Shown here piece after piece: positions 25,703-35,860 of a DNA stretch of 64,000 nucleotides (the first letter of the stretch is position 1; the number at the start of each line of letters is the position of its first letter). The DNA is taken from NCBI GenBank assembly GCA_019359515.1, contig JAHHHC010000005.1, positions 230,531 to 294,530 on the forward strand. The letters run 5' to 3'. The translations under genes were made by a program, and so were the position numbers. Origin of the DNA: Desmonostoc vinosum HA7617-LM4 (lineage in GTDB: Bacteria > Cyanobacteriota > Cyanobacteriia > Cyanobacteriales > Nostocaceae). Under the pieces are notes generated by a model that was not told the origin of the DNA, did no database searches, and was given only the letters and a program-made list of their open reading frames with translations.

Positions 25703-26386
25703 ATGAATACTTCTACTTTTGACAAAGGTAGTTCGTCTCCCTTTGACTTCTTTAGCTTTGATTTTGCGACACCTCTATCTTGGAAAGTTCCATCTGATTT
25801 TCCACAACCCACACAAGACACTGACTTACTCAGGCAGCTACCGTTTGTTCCTGGATTGAAAGAAATTTTGATGTTGCGGCAGGTTCACGCTTTAGAACAC
25901 GCTACAGTTTGGGTTTTGGGTGAATCAAATAGCGCTCATCCTTTGAAAGCACAACCCACCAATACTCAAGTTGATAATGAACTATTGAGTGGTTTGTCTA
26001 CTGAAGAGGGCTTCTATCTATATGGTGAGGTGAATATTAGCGATTTACGGCGGGCGGTAGCACTTGCTCGACATCGCCTTACTAGCGGAGAATGGGATTT
26101 AGCTGTGCATCCCCGTTGTGGCACAAATTTATCAGTAGCAATGCTTTTAACAGCAGGAATGGCTGTGAGTATATATTTATTGTTACCATTTCGACCAATT
26201 GAGCAACTTATAGGTTTAGGGTTAGCTGCTACTACAGTTGCTGAGATTGCACCTGATTTAGGTTCTATGGCACAACGTTACTTGACAACTGCTATTCCTT
26301 TTAACTTAGCAATTGAGAATATTACTTTCACTCGCGATGCTTGGGGAAAACCAGCGCATTTTATCAAGGTAAACTGGCGAGATTAA
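25703..26386 (+). CDS. cyanobacterial membrane protein, DUF6391-like
   Basis: The 227-residue protein contains the conserved LKEILMLRQVHALEHATVW segment, a HPRCGTNLSVAM motif and two hydrophobic helices (about 147-185). I associate this pattern with DUF6391, present across cyanobacteria, with unknown role. A GAGGAG ribosome site at 25687-25692 sits properly before the ATG at 25703, so the TTG-started extension is rejected. It is followed after 35 bases by the glycosyltransferase and may share its transcript. Confidence 0.75.
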   Translation: MNTSTFDKGSSSPFDFFSFDFATPLSWKVPSDFPQPTQDTDLLRQLPFVPGLKEILMLRQVHALEHATVWVLGESNSAHPLKAQPTNTQVDNELLSGLSTEEGFYLYGEVNISDLRRAVALARHRLTSGEWDLAVHPRCGTNLSVAMLLTAGMAVSIYLLLPFRPIEQLIGLGLAATTVAEIAPDLGSMAQRYLTTAIPFNLAIENITFTRDAWGKPAHFIKVNWRD

Positions 26387-26421
26387 TTTATAATTTTTGC
26401 AAAGTCTGAGGAGCCTTAAAA

Positions 26422-27426
26422 TTGAATAATGTTATGAGAAAGCTGTATTTTTTACTTCCCGGTACAGATGGAAAATTTGCTTGTGGTGGTCTTTGGGCAG
26501 AGTTGAAAACAGTTAATCTTGCTCAGCAGGTTTGTAGTGCTGATGTGGTTACTTATCGTCAACGAGAAACAGATAAGTTATTTATAGATGATTTGCTGCA
26601 TGAGAAAAATTTAGATAATGTCATATTTGTGATTAGTTGGGGATTTGACATAGCTCAACTGGTAACGAAGCTGAAACGATATCATGTTGTTTATCATGCC
26701 CATAGTGCAGGTTATCCATTTAGTCTCCCTGCCAGTATTCCGATTATTACTGTCAGCCGCAATACTATGGGTTATTGGGGACAAAAATCACCCAATTCTC
26801 TGATTTATTATTTGCCTAATCAAATTGGCAATGAATTTAAAAATTTATATATAGAACGAGATATAGATGTTTTGGTTCAAGCTCGTAAATCTTCTGAGTA
26901 TTTAATCAAAGAATTAATTCCAGCATTGCAAAAACAGTGTAATGTTTGTATTGTTGATTCCTATGTAGAAGATTTAGCAGGGCTATTTAATCGAGCTAAA
27001 GTTTATCTTTATGATTCGGCTGATTATTGGGCACAACAGCGTGTTAGTGAGGGATTTGGTTTACAACCAATGGAAGCGATCGCTTGTGGTTGTTATGTCT
27101 TTTCTAGTATAAATGGTGGGTTATCAGATTACTTAGATCCGGGATTTAATTGTCATAAAATTGCAGGTTATTCTCAAGAATATGATATTAAACGAATAAT
27201 GAAAGTAATTGAATCTTCAGCACCTTTTGCTGTGTCTGAATATTTTTTAGCAGAATATCGAACGGAAAATATTATTCGGCGTTTTCATGTTATTTTTGAT
27301 GAATTAAATGATTTTTTTGATCATAAAATGCATCATCCATCTAATATCAAGAGCTTGACGAGAACGCGGGTGATGAAATTAATTGTACAGAATATGTACG
27401 GTAAACTGAGAAAGAAGTTTTTTTGA
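26422..27426 (+). CDS. glycosyltransferase, GT4-like
   Basis: The 334-residue protein looks like a GT-B glycosyltransferase: an N-terminal half with VYHAHSAGYPF and a C-terminal half with SEGFGLQPMEAIACGCYVFS, the EX7E-type motif that binds the nucleotide of the donor sugar. Only about 330 residues are present and the fold is somewhat compact. A GAGGAG site is 8 bases before the TTG at 26422 but 20 before the ATG at 26434, so the TTG start is plausible; either is possible. It lies 40 bases before rfbB, suggesting a role in surface polysaccharide. Confidence 0.75.
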   Translation: MNNVMRKLYFLLPGTDGKFACGGLWAELKTVNLAQQVCSADVVTYRQRETDKLFIDDLLHEKNLDNVIFVISWGFDIAQLVTKLKRYHVVYHAHSAGYPFSLPASIPIITVSRNTMGYWGQKSPNSLIYYLPNQIGNEFKNLYIERDIDVLVQARKSSEYLIKELIPALQKQCNVCIVDSYVEDLAGLFNRAKVYLYDSADYWAQQRVSEGFGLQPMEAIACGCYVFSSINGGLSDYLDPGFNCHKIAGYSQEYDIKRIMKVIESSAPFAVSEYFLAEYRTENIIRRFHVIFDELNDFFDHKMHHPSNIKSLTRTRVMKLIVQNMYGKLRKKFF

Positions 27427-27466
27427 GTGAATCAACCGCAGAGGAAAGAGGAAGAGAGGGAGTTAC

Positions 27467-28522
27467 ATGAGGCTGTTGGTGACGGGGGGTGCAGGGTTTA
27501 TTGGTGCAAATTTTGTGCATCACTGGTGTCAGGCTTATCCTGATGAACGGGTGGTGGTTTTGGATGCGCTTACTTATGCAGGCAATATTGAGAATTTGGC
27601 ATTGGTGGAGAGGCGAGAAAATTTTCGGTTTGTGCAAGGGGATATTTGCGATCGCTCTGTGGTAGATGAGTTATTAGTAACAGAAAATATTGATACTGTT
27701 GCACATTTTGCCGCTGAATCTCATGTAGACCGCTCGATTCTTGGCCCAGCTGCTTTTGTGCAAACTAATGTGGTAGGAACTTTCACTTTATTAGAAGCTT
27801 TCCGTCAATATTGGGAAGCGCAGAAAAAGCCATCTAATTATCGTTTTTTACACGTTTCTACTGATGAAGTCTATGGCAGTTTGGGCCCAGATGATCCAGC
27901 TTTTTGTGAAACTACACCCTATGCTCCTAATAGTCCTTACTCGGCTTCCAAGGCGGGTAGTGACCATCTAGTTCGTGCATACTATCATACTTATAAGCTA
28001 CCGACGATTATTACAAATTGCTCTAATAATTACGGCCCATATCAGTTTCCCGAAAAATTAATTCCTCTCATGTGTATTAACACTTTGTTAGGTAAGCCAT
28101 TACCCGTTTATGGTGACGGTAAAAATGTGCGAGACTGGCTTTATGTGGGCGACCATTGTCGTGCTTTGGATGTGGTTATTCATCACGGTAAATTGGGAGA
28201 AACTTACAATATTGGTGGCAACAATGAAGTAGAAAATATCAATCTGGTGCAAATTTTGTGTCAGTTGATGGATGAATTAGCATCTGATTTACCAGTTAGT
28301 TCAGCAAAGCATTTGATTACCTTTGTCAAAGATAGACCAGGACATGACCAAAGATATGCAATTAATGCAAACAAAATGAAAACTCAGCTTGGTTGGACGC
28401 CTTTAGTCACAATTACTGAGGGTTTACGTTTAACCGTTGAATGGTATCTCACTCACCCTGATTGGTGGAAACCTCTGTTATCGCCAGAATATCAAGCTTA
28501 CTATAGTCAAAATTATTCTTAA
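27467..28522 (+). CDS. rfbB: dTDP-glucose 4,6-dehydratase
   Basis: The 351-residue extended SDR enzyme converts dTDP-glucose to dTDP-4-keto-6-deoxyglucose, the second step to dTDP-rhamnose. It has the NAD motif [11 protein letters not shown] at the N-terminus, the catalytic [10 protein letters not shown] segment, YSASKAG and the family block [15 protein letters not shown]. Length is standard. A GGGAG ribosome site precedes the ATG. With the upstream glycosyltransferase it fits a polysaccharide or O-antigen function; rfbA, rfbC and rfbD are not nearby. Confidence 0.95.
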   Translation: MRLLVTGGAGFIGANFVHHWCQAYPDERVVVLDALTYAGNIENLALVERRENFRFVQGDICDRSVVDELLVTENIDTVAHFAAESHVDRSILGPAAFVQTNVVGTFTLLEAFRQYWEAQKKPSNYRFLHVSTDEVYGSLGPDDPAFCETTPYAPNSPYSASKAGSDHLVRAYYHTYKLPTIITNCSNNYGPYQFPEKLIPLMCINTLLGKPLPVYGDGKNVRDWLYVGDHCRALDVVIHHGKLGETYNIGGNNEVENINLVQILCQLMDELASDLPVSSAKHLITFVKDRPGHDQRYAINANKMKTQLGWTPLVTITEGLRLTVEWYLTHPDWWKPLLSPEYQAYYSQNYS

Positions 28523-28573
28523 AATTTACTTTTACGAAAAAAGCAAAGGTATCCTCCGGGAAAACTTCTCCAC

Positions 28574-28601
28574 GAGACGCTAACGCGTAGCTTGCTTAAG
28601 C
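28574..28601. repeat. dispersed palindromic repeat, copy B
   Basis: GAGACGCTAACGCGTAGC followed by TTGCTTAAGC, related to copies at 22413 and 50331. Confidence 0.7.
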
Positions 28602-28620
28602 TGTTCCCTGTTCCCTTTTC

Positions 28621-29787
28621 TTAACGATTCATCACGATAATTTCCCCTTTTTGATTAATTTTCACCGGATTATTGGGAAAGGCTCGATAATTTAAAGCAC
28701 GTATAAGTCTCACAGTTCGGAAATTGCGATCGATGTGAGGTATTCCCTGTCTGTCCATCCGCACAGGGATAATTTTACTCGATATCAACTTTCCCGCTGA
28801 GTTGAGTTTAACCTCCAAAATCATTGAGTCACCCGTTTGAGCGCTTGTAGATAAAGTTCGGTATCCTAAAAAATTTCCTAAAGAATAAGCGATAATTTTT
28901 CTTTTATAAATTTCGATCGCTCTTGGAACATGAGGGCCGTGTCCTATCACTAAATCTGCTCCAGCATCAATCATTGTGCGGGCAAACTTGATCGAATTAC
29001 CTCGGTTTTCTCCATAGAAAAACTCTGTTTGGTTTTTAACATATAATGCATCTGTCCCTTCTGCTCCTGCGTGCATTGATACAACTACAATATTGGCTTT
29101 ATTTTTTGCTTTGGCTACGAGTGCTTTGGCTGTTTTTAAATCGTGAATCGAATTGTACATTTTATAGGGAGCAAACCCAATCATCGCCACAGTAGCTTGA
29201 TTAATTTTTAAATAAAGAATTTGATTTTTATGACCTAATGTAGTGATACCCACAGCCTCAAGATATTTGACTGTATCTTTGAACCCTAATTTACCAAAGT
29301 CCATTGCATGGTTATTAGCCATATTAAAAACATTAAACCCAACTTCAGCAAACAACTGAGCATATGCAGGTGGGGAACGAAAAGCAAAAACTTGTCCTTT
29401 ACTAATATCTTTAGCTGTATAAGGATGATTGGTTAAGCTACTTTCAAAATTGCCAAATAAAATATCAGCTCCTTGTAGACCTTTTCTCACTGACTTTGGC
29501 AGTAGTTGATTACGAGAGCGAGGCAGTCTGTAGTCAGGAAAATTTGTACCAGGAATAATATCTCCAACAGCTTTGATGGTAATAGTGTCTGTAAAAGATT
29601 GTCCTTCCCCTGGTGACGTGGGTTCTGGTATAGCAAACGGAAATTCCTCTGGTTTTGGGGACGAAGTAGCGGCGTCCGATGGTTGCAATTGTCCAAATCT
29701 AATGACGATTCCCAAACCAATGCCTAAACAAAAACAGCTACTAATAAATCCTAATGACACTAAATTAATTAACCTTTGGTTAGCCAT
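28621..29787 (-). CDS. CapA-family membrane-anchored metallophosphoesterase-like protein
   Basis: The 388-residue protein has an N-terminal membrane helix (about 10-30) and a CapA domain with VGDIIPGTNF, FGNFESSLT, NMANNHAMDFG, SMHAGAEG and GHGPHVPRA, the metal-binding pattern of the calcineurin-like CapA/PgsA fold. CapA is linked to poly-gamma-glutamate capsule in Bacillus, but cyanobacterial homologues are broader and their substrate is not known. No capB or capC neighbour is seen, so capsule synthesis is not implied. Confidence 0.85.
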   Translation of the reverse strand: MANQRLINLVSLGFISSCFCLGIGLGIVIRFGQLQPSDAATSSPKPEEFPFAIPEPTSPGEGQSFTDTITIKAVGDIIPGTNFPDYRLPRSRNQLLPKSVRKGLQGADILFGNFESSLTNHPYTAKDISKGQVFAFRSPPAYAQLFAEVGFNVFNMANNHAMDFGKLGFKDTVKYLEAVGITTLGHKNQILYLKINQATVAMIGFAPYKMYNSIHDLKTAKALVAKAKNKANIVVVSMHAGAEGTDALYVKNQTEFFYGENRGNSIKFARTMIDAGADLVIGHGPHVPRAIEIYKRKIIAYSLGNFLGYRTLSTSAQTGDSMILEVKLNSAGKLISSKIIPVRMDRQGIPHIDRNFRTVRLIRALNYRAFPNNPVKINQKGEIIVMNR

Positions 29788-30128
29788 CGCTCACTCCTCA
29801 CACAATGGCATTAGTTTATCCCAAAAGTTGGTGTAAATTGGGGAATTGGGAACTTGTACTGAGCAGAGTTGAAGTATGGGAAACTTGTACTGAGCGAAAC
29901 TCACATGACATCAGGAAACCGCGCTATTAAGCTAATAATCATTCAAATTGCATCCCCGCGTCTCCCCTTAAGCGCGTCCTCCGAAGTTTGCTCAACGGGG
30001 GGAACCCCCGCACGCAACTTCTCTTTGCGTCTTTCTGAGGCAAAGGATTATGCAAGTTAAAGGCAGATTAGCTTATTCCAGAGATTGCAGACTGCGAGGT
30101 TCGAGGTGAGTTACTACGAGCGAGTAAA
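29788..30128. other. intergenic region with short repeats
   Basis: AACTTGTACTGAGC occurs twice (near 29849 and 29881), and a palindromic repeat AACGGGGGGAACCCCCGC lies near 29994. No coding sequence is supported. Confidence 0.5.
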
Positions 30129-30213
30129 CGGAGAGGGGGGGATTCGAACCCCCGTTGAGTTGCCCCAAAGCGCATTTCGAGTGCGCCGCATTCAACCGCT
30201 CTGCCACCTCTCC
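30129..30213 (-). tRNA. tRNA-Ser (CGA)
   Basis: This is a long-variable-arm tRNA: acceptor GGAGAGG/CCTCTCC, anticodon stem GCGCA/TGCGC with loop CTCGAAA (anticodon CGA), a variable arm GGGGCAACTC, T-loop TTCGAAT and discriminator G. It decodes UCG serine codons. No CCA is encoded. Confidence 0.93.
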
Positions 30214-30400
30214 AGTTGTTTGTCTACAACTTGTAGTATGAGTTTGTATCCAAATCATGTGAATTATAACATCCCAATCAATAAAGGGAATAGGGAATAG
30301 GGAACAGTTATTTTTTTCGTAAAAATGGGGTGCATGACGCTGGCGCAATAACACACCCTACACGCTATACCCTTACCCAGTGACACCCCTTTTCTTTAAC

Positions 30401-31342
30401 TTAACCAATCAATTTCTGCCAGGTAGCTGGCCCGACAATTCCATCAGCAGTTAAACCATTTTGACGTTGAAATTGCTTAATTGCTGCTTCTGTTTGTGCG
30501 CCAAATATACCGTCCGCTTCTACATTTAAACGGTATTGTAAGTACCTGACAACAGAACCACCGGCATGATTTGGTCTGATGATTCGTTTAGCTAAAATCA
30601 AATTTATAGCATTCCATGTGGCTTCTGTAGCAGTTCCTGTTGGTTGAATTCCTACAATACTCTGAAACTTTTCTACAGCGGATTTTGTACTAGGCCCTGC
30701 ATCGTTATCTTCGGCTAAAGGTTTGTTATTTTGATCAGTTATTTTGAGTCGGTTTAAGGCTTTTTGTAGGCGCAGAGCAGATGTATCTATGTTATCTTCT
30801 TCATCTGGTACAGGCTTAACAGGGGTACTTGCAACTTTACCAGTTAGACCTTTAATGATTGCATTAGCCATGGCCTCAGCGTTAAAAAGATTCATATCTT
30901 TTTTTGAATCGATGAAGCAACATTCTATGAGAATAGCAGGCATGTCTGTATTTTTGAGGACATATAAGTGAGAACCACTTTTAACGCCACGATTAAAAAA
31001 GCCTAATTTGATGATTTCGTCTAATACAGGTTTAGCGATTTTTCTACCTCGGTCGCTAGTTGCAAATACTTCTGTGCCATTAGCTTGTCCGTTAAAAGCA
31101 TTAAAATGAATTGAGACGAATACATCTACTCCGCTGGCATTAGCTCTAGAACATCTTTTTGAAAGTGAGTCACGTACAGAACCAGCCCCATCTGGTTTAC
31201 ATGTTATTACTTCATTTCCTAATGCTCTGAGTTTAGAGATAACTCTATTACCTACATCTAAAGTCAAATTATCTTCAAATTTGATGCCTCTAGCTCCTGT
31301 ATCAGGTGGACAATTGTGCCCGATATCAATTCCAAATTTCAT
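30401..31342 (-). CDS. N-acetylmuramoyl-L-alanine amidase with two peptidoglycan-binding domains
   Basis: The 313-residue protein starts with an Amidase_3 domain (zinc ligands in GIDIGHN, FEDN and SIHFNAF, and the catalytic Glu in LIECCF) and ends with two PG_binding_1 repeats (about 165-235 and 245-312). It cleaves the amide between MurNAc and L-Ala. No signal peptide is visible: the catalytic domain begins at residue 3, which is odd for a periplasmic enzyme and resembles lytic enzymes of phage or of cells with other export routes. It stands alone. Confidence 0.9.
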   Translation of the reverse strand: MKFGIDIGHNCPPDTGARGIKFEDNLTLDVGNRVISKLRALGNEVITCKPDGAGSVRDSLSKRCSRANASGVDVFVSIHFNAFNGQANGTEVFATSDRGRKIAKPVLDEIIKLGFFNRGVKSGSHLYVLKNTDMPAILIECCFIDSKKDMNLFNAEAMANAIIKGLTGKVASTPVKPVPDEEDNIDTSALRLQKALNRLKITDQNNKPLAEDNDAGPSTKSAVEKFQSIVGIQPTGTATEATWNAINLILAKRIIRPNHAGGSVVRYLQYRLNVEADGIFGAQTEAAIKQFQRQNGLTADGIVGPATWQKLIG

Positions 31343-32027
31343 TTGCTGCTCCTTAACTTTTGTTCAGAATAATTCAAACATGTTTGACTTCTAGATATTA
31401 ATTTATGCATATCATTTTATATAAGTGCTTTTTAGTTAGTAATTGAGAGTCGATAATTAGGATATTAGATGGCTAATCATTATTATAGTAGAATGAATCA
31501 ATCGATAAGCGAACCTAATTCTTAGATTTTTATAATAAAATTAGATTATAAAAATAAATATTGTAACAAAAAAGTAAAATTAGAAGATTTTATCATATTT
31601 AAAAAAGCACTTTGTTTTCCAACCACCTGAATAACCAGTAACCATGACAAAAAGAGTGCTGAGTAAATATATTATTGATTGGGTACAGGCTAATCGTTTT
31701 ATGCACTAAGATGCAGAAATGGCAAATGAAGGAAGTGATTTAATACTCAGCATCCTTGTGGATTGATCTTGATTACCGACTGCCTTGAATCATGGGGAGT
31801 AGGGAGTAGGGAGTGCGAAAAGATGTATTTTCGTACCTTCGTTGTGGGCTATTTAGCCTGGAGATTGTCTTGACAATGGGTGTGGGGGAAGACGTTTTTA
31901 TGTTTGGTTGCGGGATTTTCCTGTGATTGACTACTTTGTTGATCTGAACCTACGGGTAGATATTTAGCCCTCAGCCCAGAAGCACGTCTAAGATCTAAAG
32001 TAAAGAAATATTTCGTAGCTTACGGGC
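31343..32027. other. AT-rich intergenic region with STRR and a broken mini-ORF
   Basis: At 31644 an ATG opens a 21-codon frame (MTKRVLSKYIIDWVQANRF) that hits TAA and then continues in the same frame for 18 codons; it may be a tiny dead gene. GGGAGTA repeats lie at 31795-31814. The remainder shows nothing recognisable. Confidence 0.45.
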
Positions 32028-35000
32028 ATGAAACGCATCGTCTTGATTGCTGGGTTTGAATCTTTCAACGCGGAATTATATAGGAAAGCAGCTTTATTGG
32101 CTAATTCTCGCTGCCGAGAGTTGGAAATTTTGGTGTTTAGCGATCGCAATATTACCAGCCAACGCAGCCAGGTGGAAGCCGCGCTAAAAAATGCTGATGT
32201 ATTTTTCGGTAGTTTACTATTTGATTATGACCAAGTTGTGTGGTTGCGCGATCGCATTGCCCAAATTCCCATCCGCTTGGTGTTCGAGTCGGCGTTGGAA
32301 TTGATGAGTTTAACCAAATTGGGTGCTTTTGCCATCGGCGATAAACCCAAAGGAATGCCCAAACCAGTTAAATTCATTCTCGACAAATTCAGCAACGGCA
32401 AAGAAGAAGACAAACTCGCCGGTTACATCAGCTTTCTGAAAGTTGGCCCCAAGTTGCTGAAATTCGTACCAGTGCAAAAAGTTCAAGACTTACGCAACTG
32501 GTTGATTATCTATGGTTACTGGAATGCCGGCGGCCCGGAAAATGTCGCCGCACTATTCTGGACATTAGCAGAAAAATATCTAGATTTAAAAGTCGGTGAT
32601 ATTCCCCCACCCATCGAAACCCCAAACATGGGATTACTTCATCCCGACTATCAAGGGTTTTTTGAATCGCCAAAAGCTTATTTAGAATGGTATCTTGTGG
32701 GGCGGGCCTCTCGCCTGCCATTGCCGCAGGGCGGGCAAGACGCTCAACGCAGTGGCTCCCCCACAAAAGCAGTAGTGGGTATCTTACTCTACCGCAAACA
32801 TGTCATTACCAAACAGCCATATATTCCCCAATTGATTCGGCGTTTTGAGGAGGCTGGGTTAATCCCTTTACCTATTTTTATTAACGGTGTGGAGGGACAT
32901 GTAGCAGTTAGAGATTGGATGACGACCGATTATGAAATTCAGCAGCGACAACATGGTAATATTGAAACCCCTTCGCTTTCTGCTGAAGCCGTTAAGGTAG
33001 ATGCGATCGTCTCAACAATTGGTTTTCCTTTGGTAGGTGGCCCGGCTGGTTCCATGGAAGCGGGGCGGCAAATAGAAGTAGCAAAACGTATTCTGACAGC
33101 TAAAAATTTACCTTATATAGTTGCTGCACCGTTATTAATTCAAGATATCTATTCGTGGACTCGTCAAGGTATTGGTGGATTGCAAAGTGTTGTTTTATAT
33201 GCATTACCAGAACTGGATGGGGCAATTGATACTGTCCCCCTTGGTGGTTTGGTGGGCGAAAATATTTATTTGATTCCAGAACGGGTACAGCGGTTAATTG
33301 GCAGGGTGAAAAGCTGGATTGCTTTGCGGCAAAAACCAACATCAGAAAAAAAAATTGCCATTATTTTATATGGGTTTCCGCCTGGTTACGGTGCTGTTGG
33401 TACGGCTGCATTATTAAATGTGCCACGCAGTCTCCTAAAATTGCTTCATGCACTCAAAGACCAAGGTTACACCATCGGAGATTTACCTGATGATGGCGAA
33501 GAATTAATTCGCTGGGTAAAACAAGCCGATGAAACCTTCATTCATACAGATAACTTCCCCGCATCCGTTAACGCCCGTACCCTAGAAAAATGGTTAGGAT
33601 ATCTGCGGATATCCCGCATTGAAAAACAATGGAAGTCTCTAACGGGGACTGGAATTAAAACTTATGGTGATGAGTTTCATGTTGGTGGTGTGCAGTTAGG
33701 TAATGTTTGGATAGGTGTACAACCACCTTTGGGGATACAAGGCGACCCGATGCGCTTGATGTTTGAACGAGATTTAACTCCCCATCCCCAATATGCTGCT
33801 TTCTATAAATGGTTGCAAAATGAATTAGCTGCTGATGCTGTGGTTCATTTTGGGATGCATGGCACTGTAGAATGGCTGCCTGGTTCTCCTTTGGGTAATA
33901 CAGGTTATTCGTGGTCGGATATTTTGTTAGGAGATTTGCCTAATCTATATATATATGCGGCGAATAATCCTTCTGAGTCAATTTTGGCTAAGCGTCGCGG
34001 TTATGGTGTGTTGATTTCTCATAATGTCCCGCCTTATGGACGTGCGGGTTTGTATAAGGAGTTGGTGACGTTGCGGGATTTGATTGCAGAGTATCGAGAA
34101 GATCCACAGAAGAATTATGCCCTGAAGGAAGCGATTTGTAAAAAGGTTGTAGATACGGGGTTGGACGCAGATTGTACGTTTGAGGATGCGAAACGATTGG
34201 GTATTGCTTTTAGTCCGGAGAATGTACGGTTGTTTAGTGGTCATGCTTTTGACCATTATTTGGTGAAGTTGTATGAGTATTTGCAAGTTTTAGAGGGTCG
34301 GTTGTTTTCTTCAGGGTTGCATGTGTTGGGAGAAGCGCCAAATGAGGCGGAGTTGGCGGGGTATTTGGAGGCTTATTTTGGAGACGAACCGCACAGACGC
34401 CAAGAACGCCAAGAGGAGGAGAGGGAAATAAAGGATTTGCTGGCGAAAAGTACGGATGAGTTGATGAATTTGCTGCGGGGGTTGAATGGGGAGTATGTGC
34501 CACCTGCGCCTGGTGGTGATTTGTTGCGCGATGGGCCTGGTGTGTTGCCTACGGGGAGGAATATTCACGCGTTAGATCCCTATCGAATGCCTTCGGCTGC
34601 GGCGTATGAACGGGGACGGGAAATTGGGAAGAAAATTATTGCTCAGCATTTGCAGGAATATGGGAATTATCCTGAGACTGTGGCGGTGATGTTGTGGGGG
34701 TTGGATGCGATTAAGACTAAGGGTGAGTCTTTGGGAATTTTGTTGGAGTTGGTGGGGGCTGAACCTGTTAAGGAGGGAACAGGGAGAATTGTTCGTTATG
34801 AGTTGAAACCTTTGGCTGAGGTTGGACATCCGCGAATTGATGTGTTGGGCAATTTGTCGGGGATTTTTCGAGATAGTTTTGTGAATGTGATTGAGTTGTT
34901 GGATGATTTGTTTCAACGGGCTGTTGATGTTGAGGAACCACAGGAGCAAAATTTTATTCGCAAACATGCTTTGGCTTTGCAGGCGCAAGGGGTGGAAAAT

Positions 35001-35729
35001 GTTTCAGCGAGGTTGTTTTCTAATCCGGCTGGTGATTTTGGTTCTCTGGTGAATGACCGGGTGGTTGATGGTAATTGGGATTCTGGTGAGGAGTTGGGGA
35101 ATACTTGGCAAGGTCGCAATGTGTTCAGTTACGGTAGACAAGATAAGGGCCAAGCTAGACCAGAAGTTTTGAATCAGTTATTGAGGACGAGCGATCGCAT
35201 TATCCAAGAAATCGATTCGGTAGAATATGGTTTAACTGATATTCAAGAATATTATGCCAATACTGGCGGTTTGAAGCAGGCGGCACAAAAGCAACGCGGC
35301 AAGCAGGTGACAACTAGCTTTGTGGAAAGTTTCAGCAAGGATACTACACCCCGTAATTTAGATGATTTGCTGCGGATGGAGTATCGCACGAAGTTAGTCA
35401 ATCCCAAATGGGCCCAAGCAATGGCAACTCAAGGTTCTGGCGGTGCGTTTGAAATTTCTCAACGAATGACGGCGTTGATTGGTTGGGGTGGCACTGCAAA
35501 TTTTACTGATGATTGGGTATATGACCAAGCAGCTGATACTTATGCGCTGGATGCAGAGATGGCAGAGAAGTTACGTAAGGCAAACCCTGAAGCTTTCCGT
35601 AATATTGTGGGGAGAATGATCGAGGCCCATGGGCGAGGTTTTTGGCAAGCTGATCAAGATAAGTTGGAAAAGTTGCGCCAGTTGTACGATTTAGCGGACG
35701 AAGAACTTGAAGGAATAACAGTGGGGTAA
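32028..35729 (+). CDS. magnesium-chelatase H/CobN-type subunit, ChlH paralogue
   Basis: The 1233-residue protein belongs to the ChlH/BchH/CobN family that binds porphyrin and inserts Mg or Co with ATP-driven partners. Conserved blocks include FGMHGTVEWLPGSPLGNTGY, SHNVPPYGRAGLY, RDSFVNVIELLDDLFQRA and ALIGWGGTANFTDDW. It is closer in sequence to ChlH than to CobN, but the N-terminus differs from the main ~1330-residue ChlH, so it is likely the second, shorter paralogue. No chlI/chlD is nearby. Two segments look like repeat insertions: residues about 224-247, and a charged PHRRQERQEEEREIK stretch near 785-800. Confidence 0.85.
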   Translation: MKRIVLIAGFESFNAELYRKAALLANSRCRELEILVFSDRNITSQRSQVEAALKNADVFFGSLLFDYDQVVWLRDRIAQIPIRLVFESALELMSLTKLGAFAIGDKPKGMPKPVKFILDKFSNGKEEDKLAGYISFLKVGPKLLKFVPVQKVQDLRNWLIIYGYWNAGGPENVAALFWTLAEKYLDLKVGDIPPPIETPNMGLLHPDYQGFFESPKAYLEWYLVGRASRLPLPQGGQDAQRSGSPTKAVVGILLYRKHVITKQPYIPQLIRRFEEAGLIPLPIFINGVEGHVAVRDWMTTDYEIQQRQHGNIETPSLSAEAVKVDAIVSTIGFPLVGGPAGSMEAGRQIEVAKRILTAKNLPYIVAAPLLIQDIYSWTRQGIGGLQSVVLYALPELDGAIDTVPLGGLVGENIYLIPERVQRLIGRVKSWIALRQKPTSEKKIAIILYGFPPGYGAVGTAALLNVPRSLLKLLHALKDQGYTIGDLPDDGEELIRWVKQADETFIHTDNFPASVNARTLEKWLGYLRISRIEKQWKSLTGTGIKTYGDEFHVGGVQLGNVWIGVQPPLGIQGDPMRLMFERDLTPHPQYAAFYKWLQNELAADAVVHFGMHGTVEWLPGSPLGNTGYSWSDILLGDLPNLYIYAANNPSESILAKRRGYGVLISHNVPPYGRAGLYKELVTLRDLIAEYREDPQKNYALKEAICKKVVDTGLDADCTFEDAKRLGIAFSPENVRLFSGHAFDHYLVKLYEYLQVLEGRLFSSGLHVLGEAPNEAELAGYLEAYFGDEPHRRQERQEEEREIKDLLAKSTDELMNLLRGLNGEYVPPAPGGDLLRDGPGVLPTGRNIHALDPYRMPSAAAYERGREIGKKIIAQHLQEYGNYPETVAVMLWGLDAIKTKGESLGILLELVGAEPVKEGTGRIVRYELKPLAEVGHPRIDVLGNLSGIFRDSFVNVIELLDDLFQRAVDVEEPQEQNFIRKHALALQAQGVENVSARLFSNPAGDFGSLVNDRVVDGNWDSGEELGNTWQGRNVFSYGRQDKGQARPEVLNQLLRTSDRIIQEIDSVEYGLTDIQEYYANTGGLKQAAQKQRGKQVTTSFVESFSKDTTPRNLDDLLRMEYRTKLVNPKWAQAMATQGSGGAFEISQRMTALIGWGGTANFTDDWVYDQAADTYALDAEMAEKLRKANPEAFRNIVGRMIEAHGRGFWQADQDKLEKLRQLYDLADEELEGITVG
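32695..32766. repeat. palindromic repeat inserted in frame in the ChlH-like gene
   Basis: Arms TTGTGGGG (32695-32702) and CCCCACAA (32759-32766) bound a GC-rich insert (GGGCGGGCAAGACGC and so on) translating as about 24 residues rich in Gly, Arg and Gln. Family members lack a segment here. Confidence 0.75.
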
Positions 35730-35734
35730 TTCGT

Positions 35735-35860
35735 AATTCGTAATGACGCTCGAGGACTCGCTAACGTAATTCGTAATTAAGATATAGAAATCCTATTTTA
35801 TTTTTGCGAAGTTGGGTACACCTTTATTACTTCTTCCCCACTCCCTACTCCCTACTCCCT
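35735..35860. repeat. TAATTCG and ACTCCCT STRR tracts
   Basis: TAATTCG-type heptamers follow the chelatase gene (35735-35780). Three ACTCCCT copies at 35840-35860 sit at the 5' end of the higB-like frame. Confidence 0.8.

Noticed and set aside
34234..34988. Several minus-strand ORFs opposite the ChlH-like gene
   Set aside because: They have biased His/Gln/Pro composition typical of antisense frames and lie wholly inside a well-supported gene.
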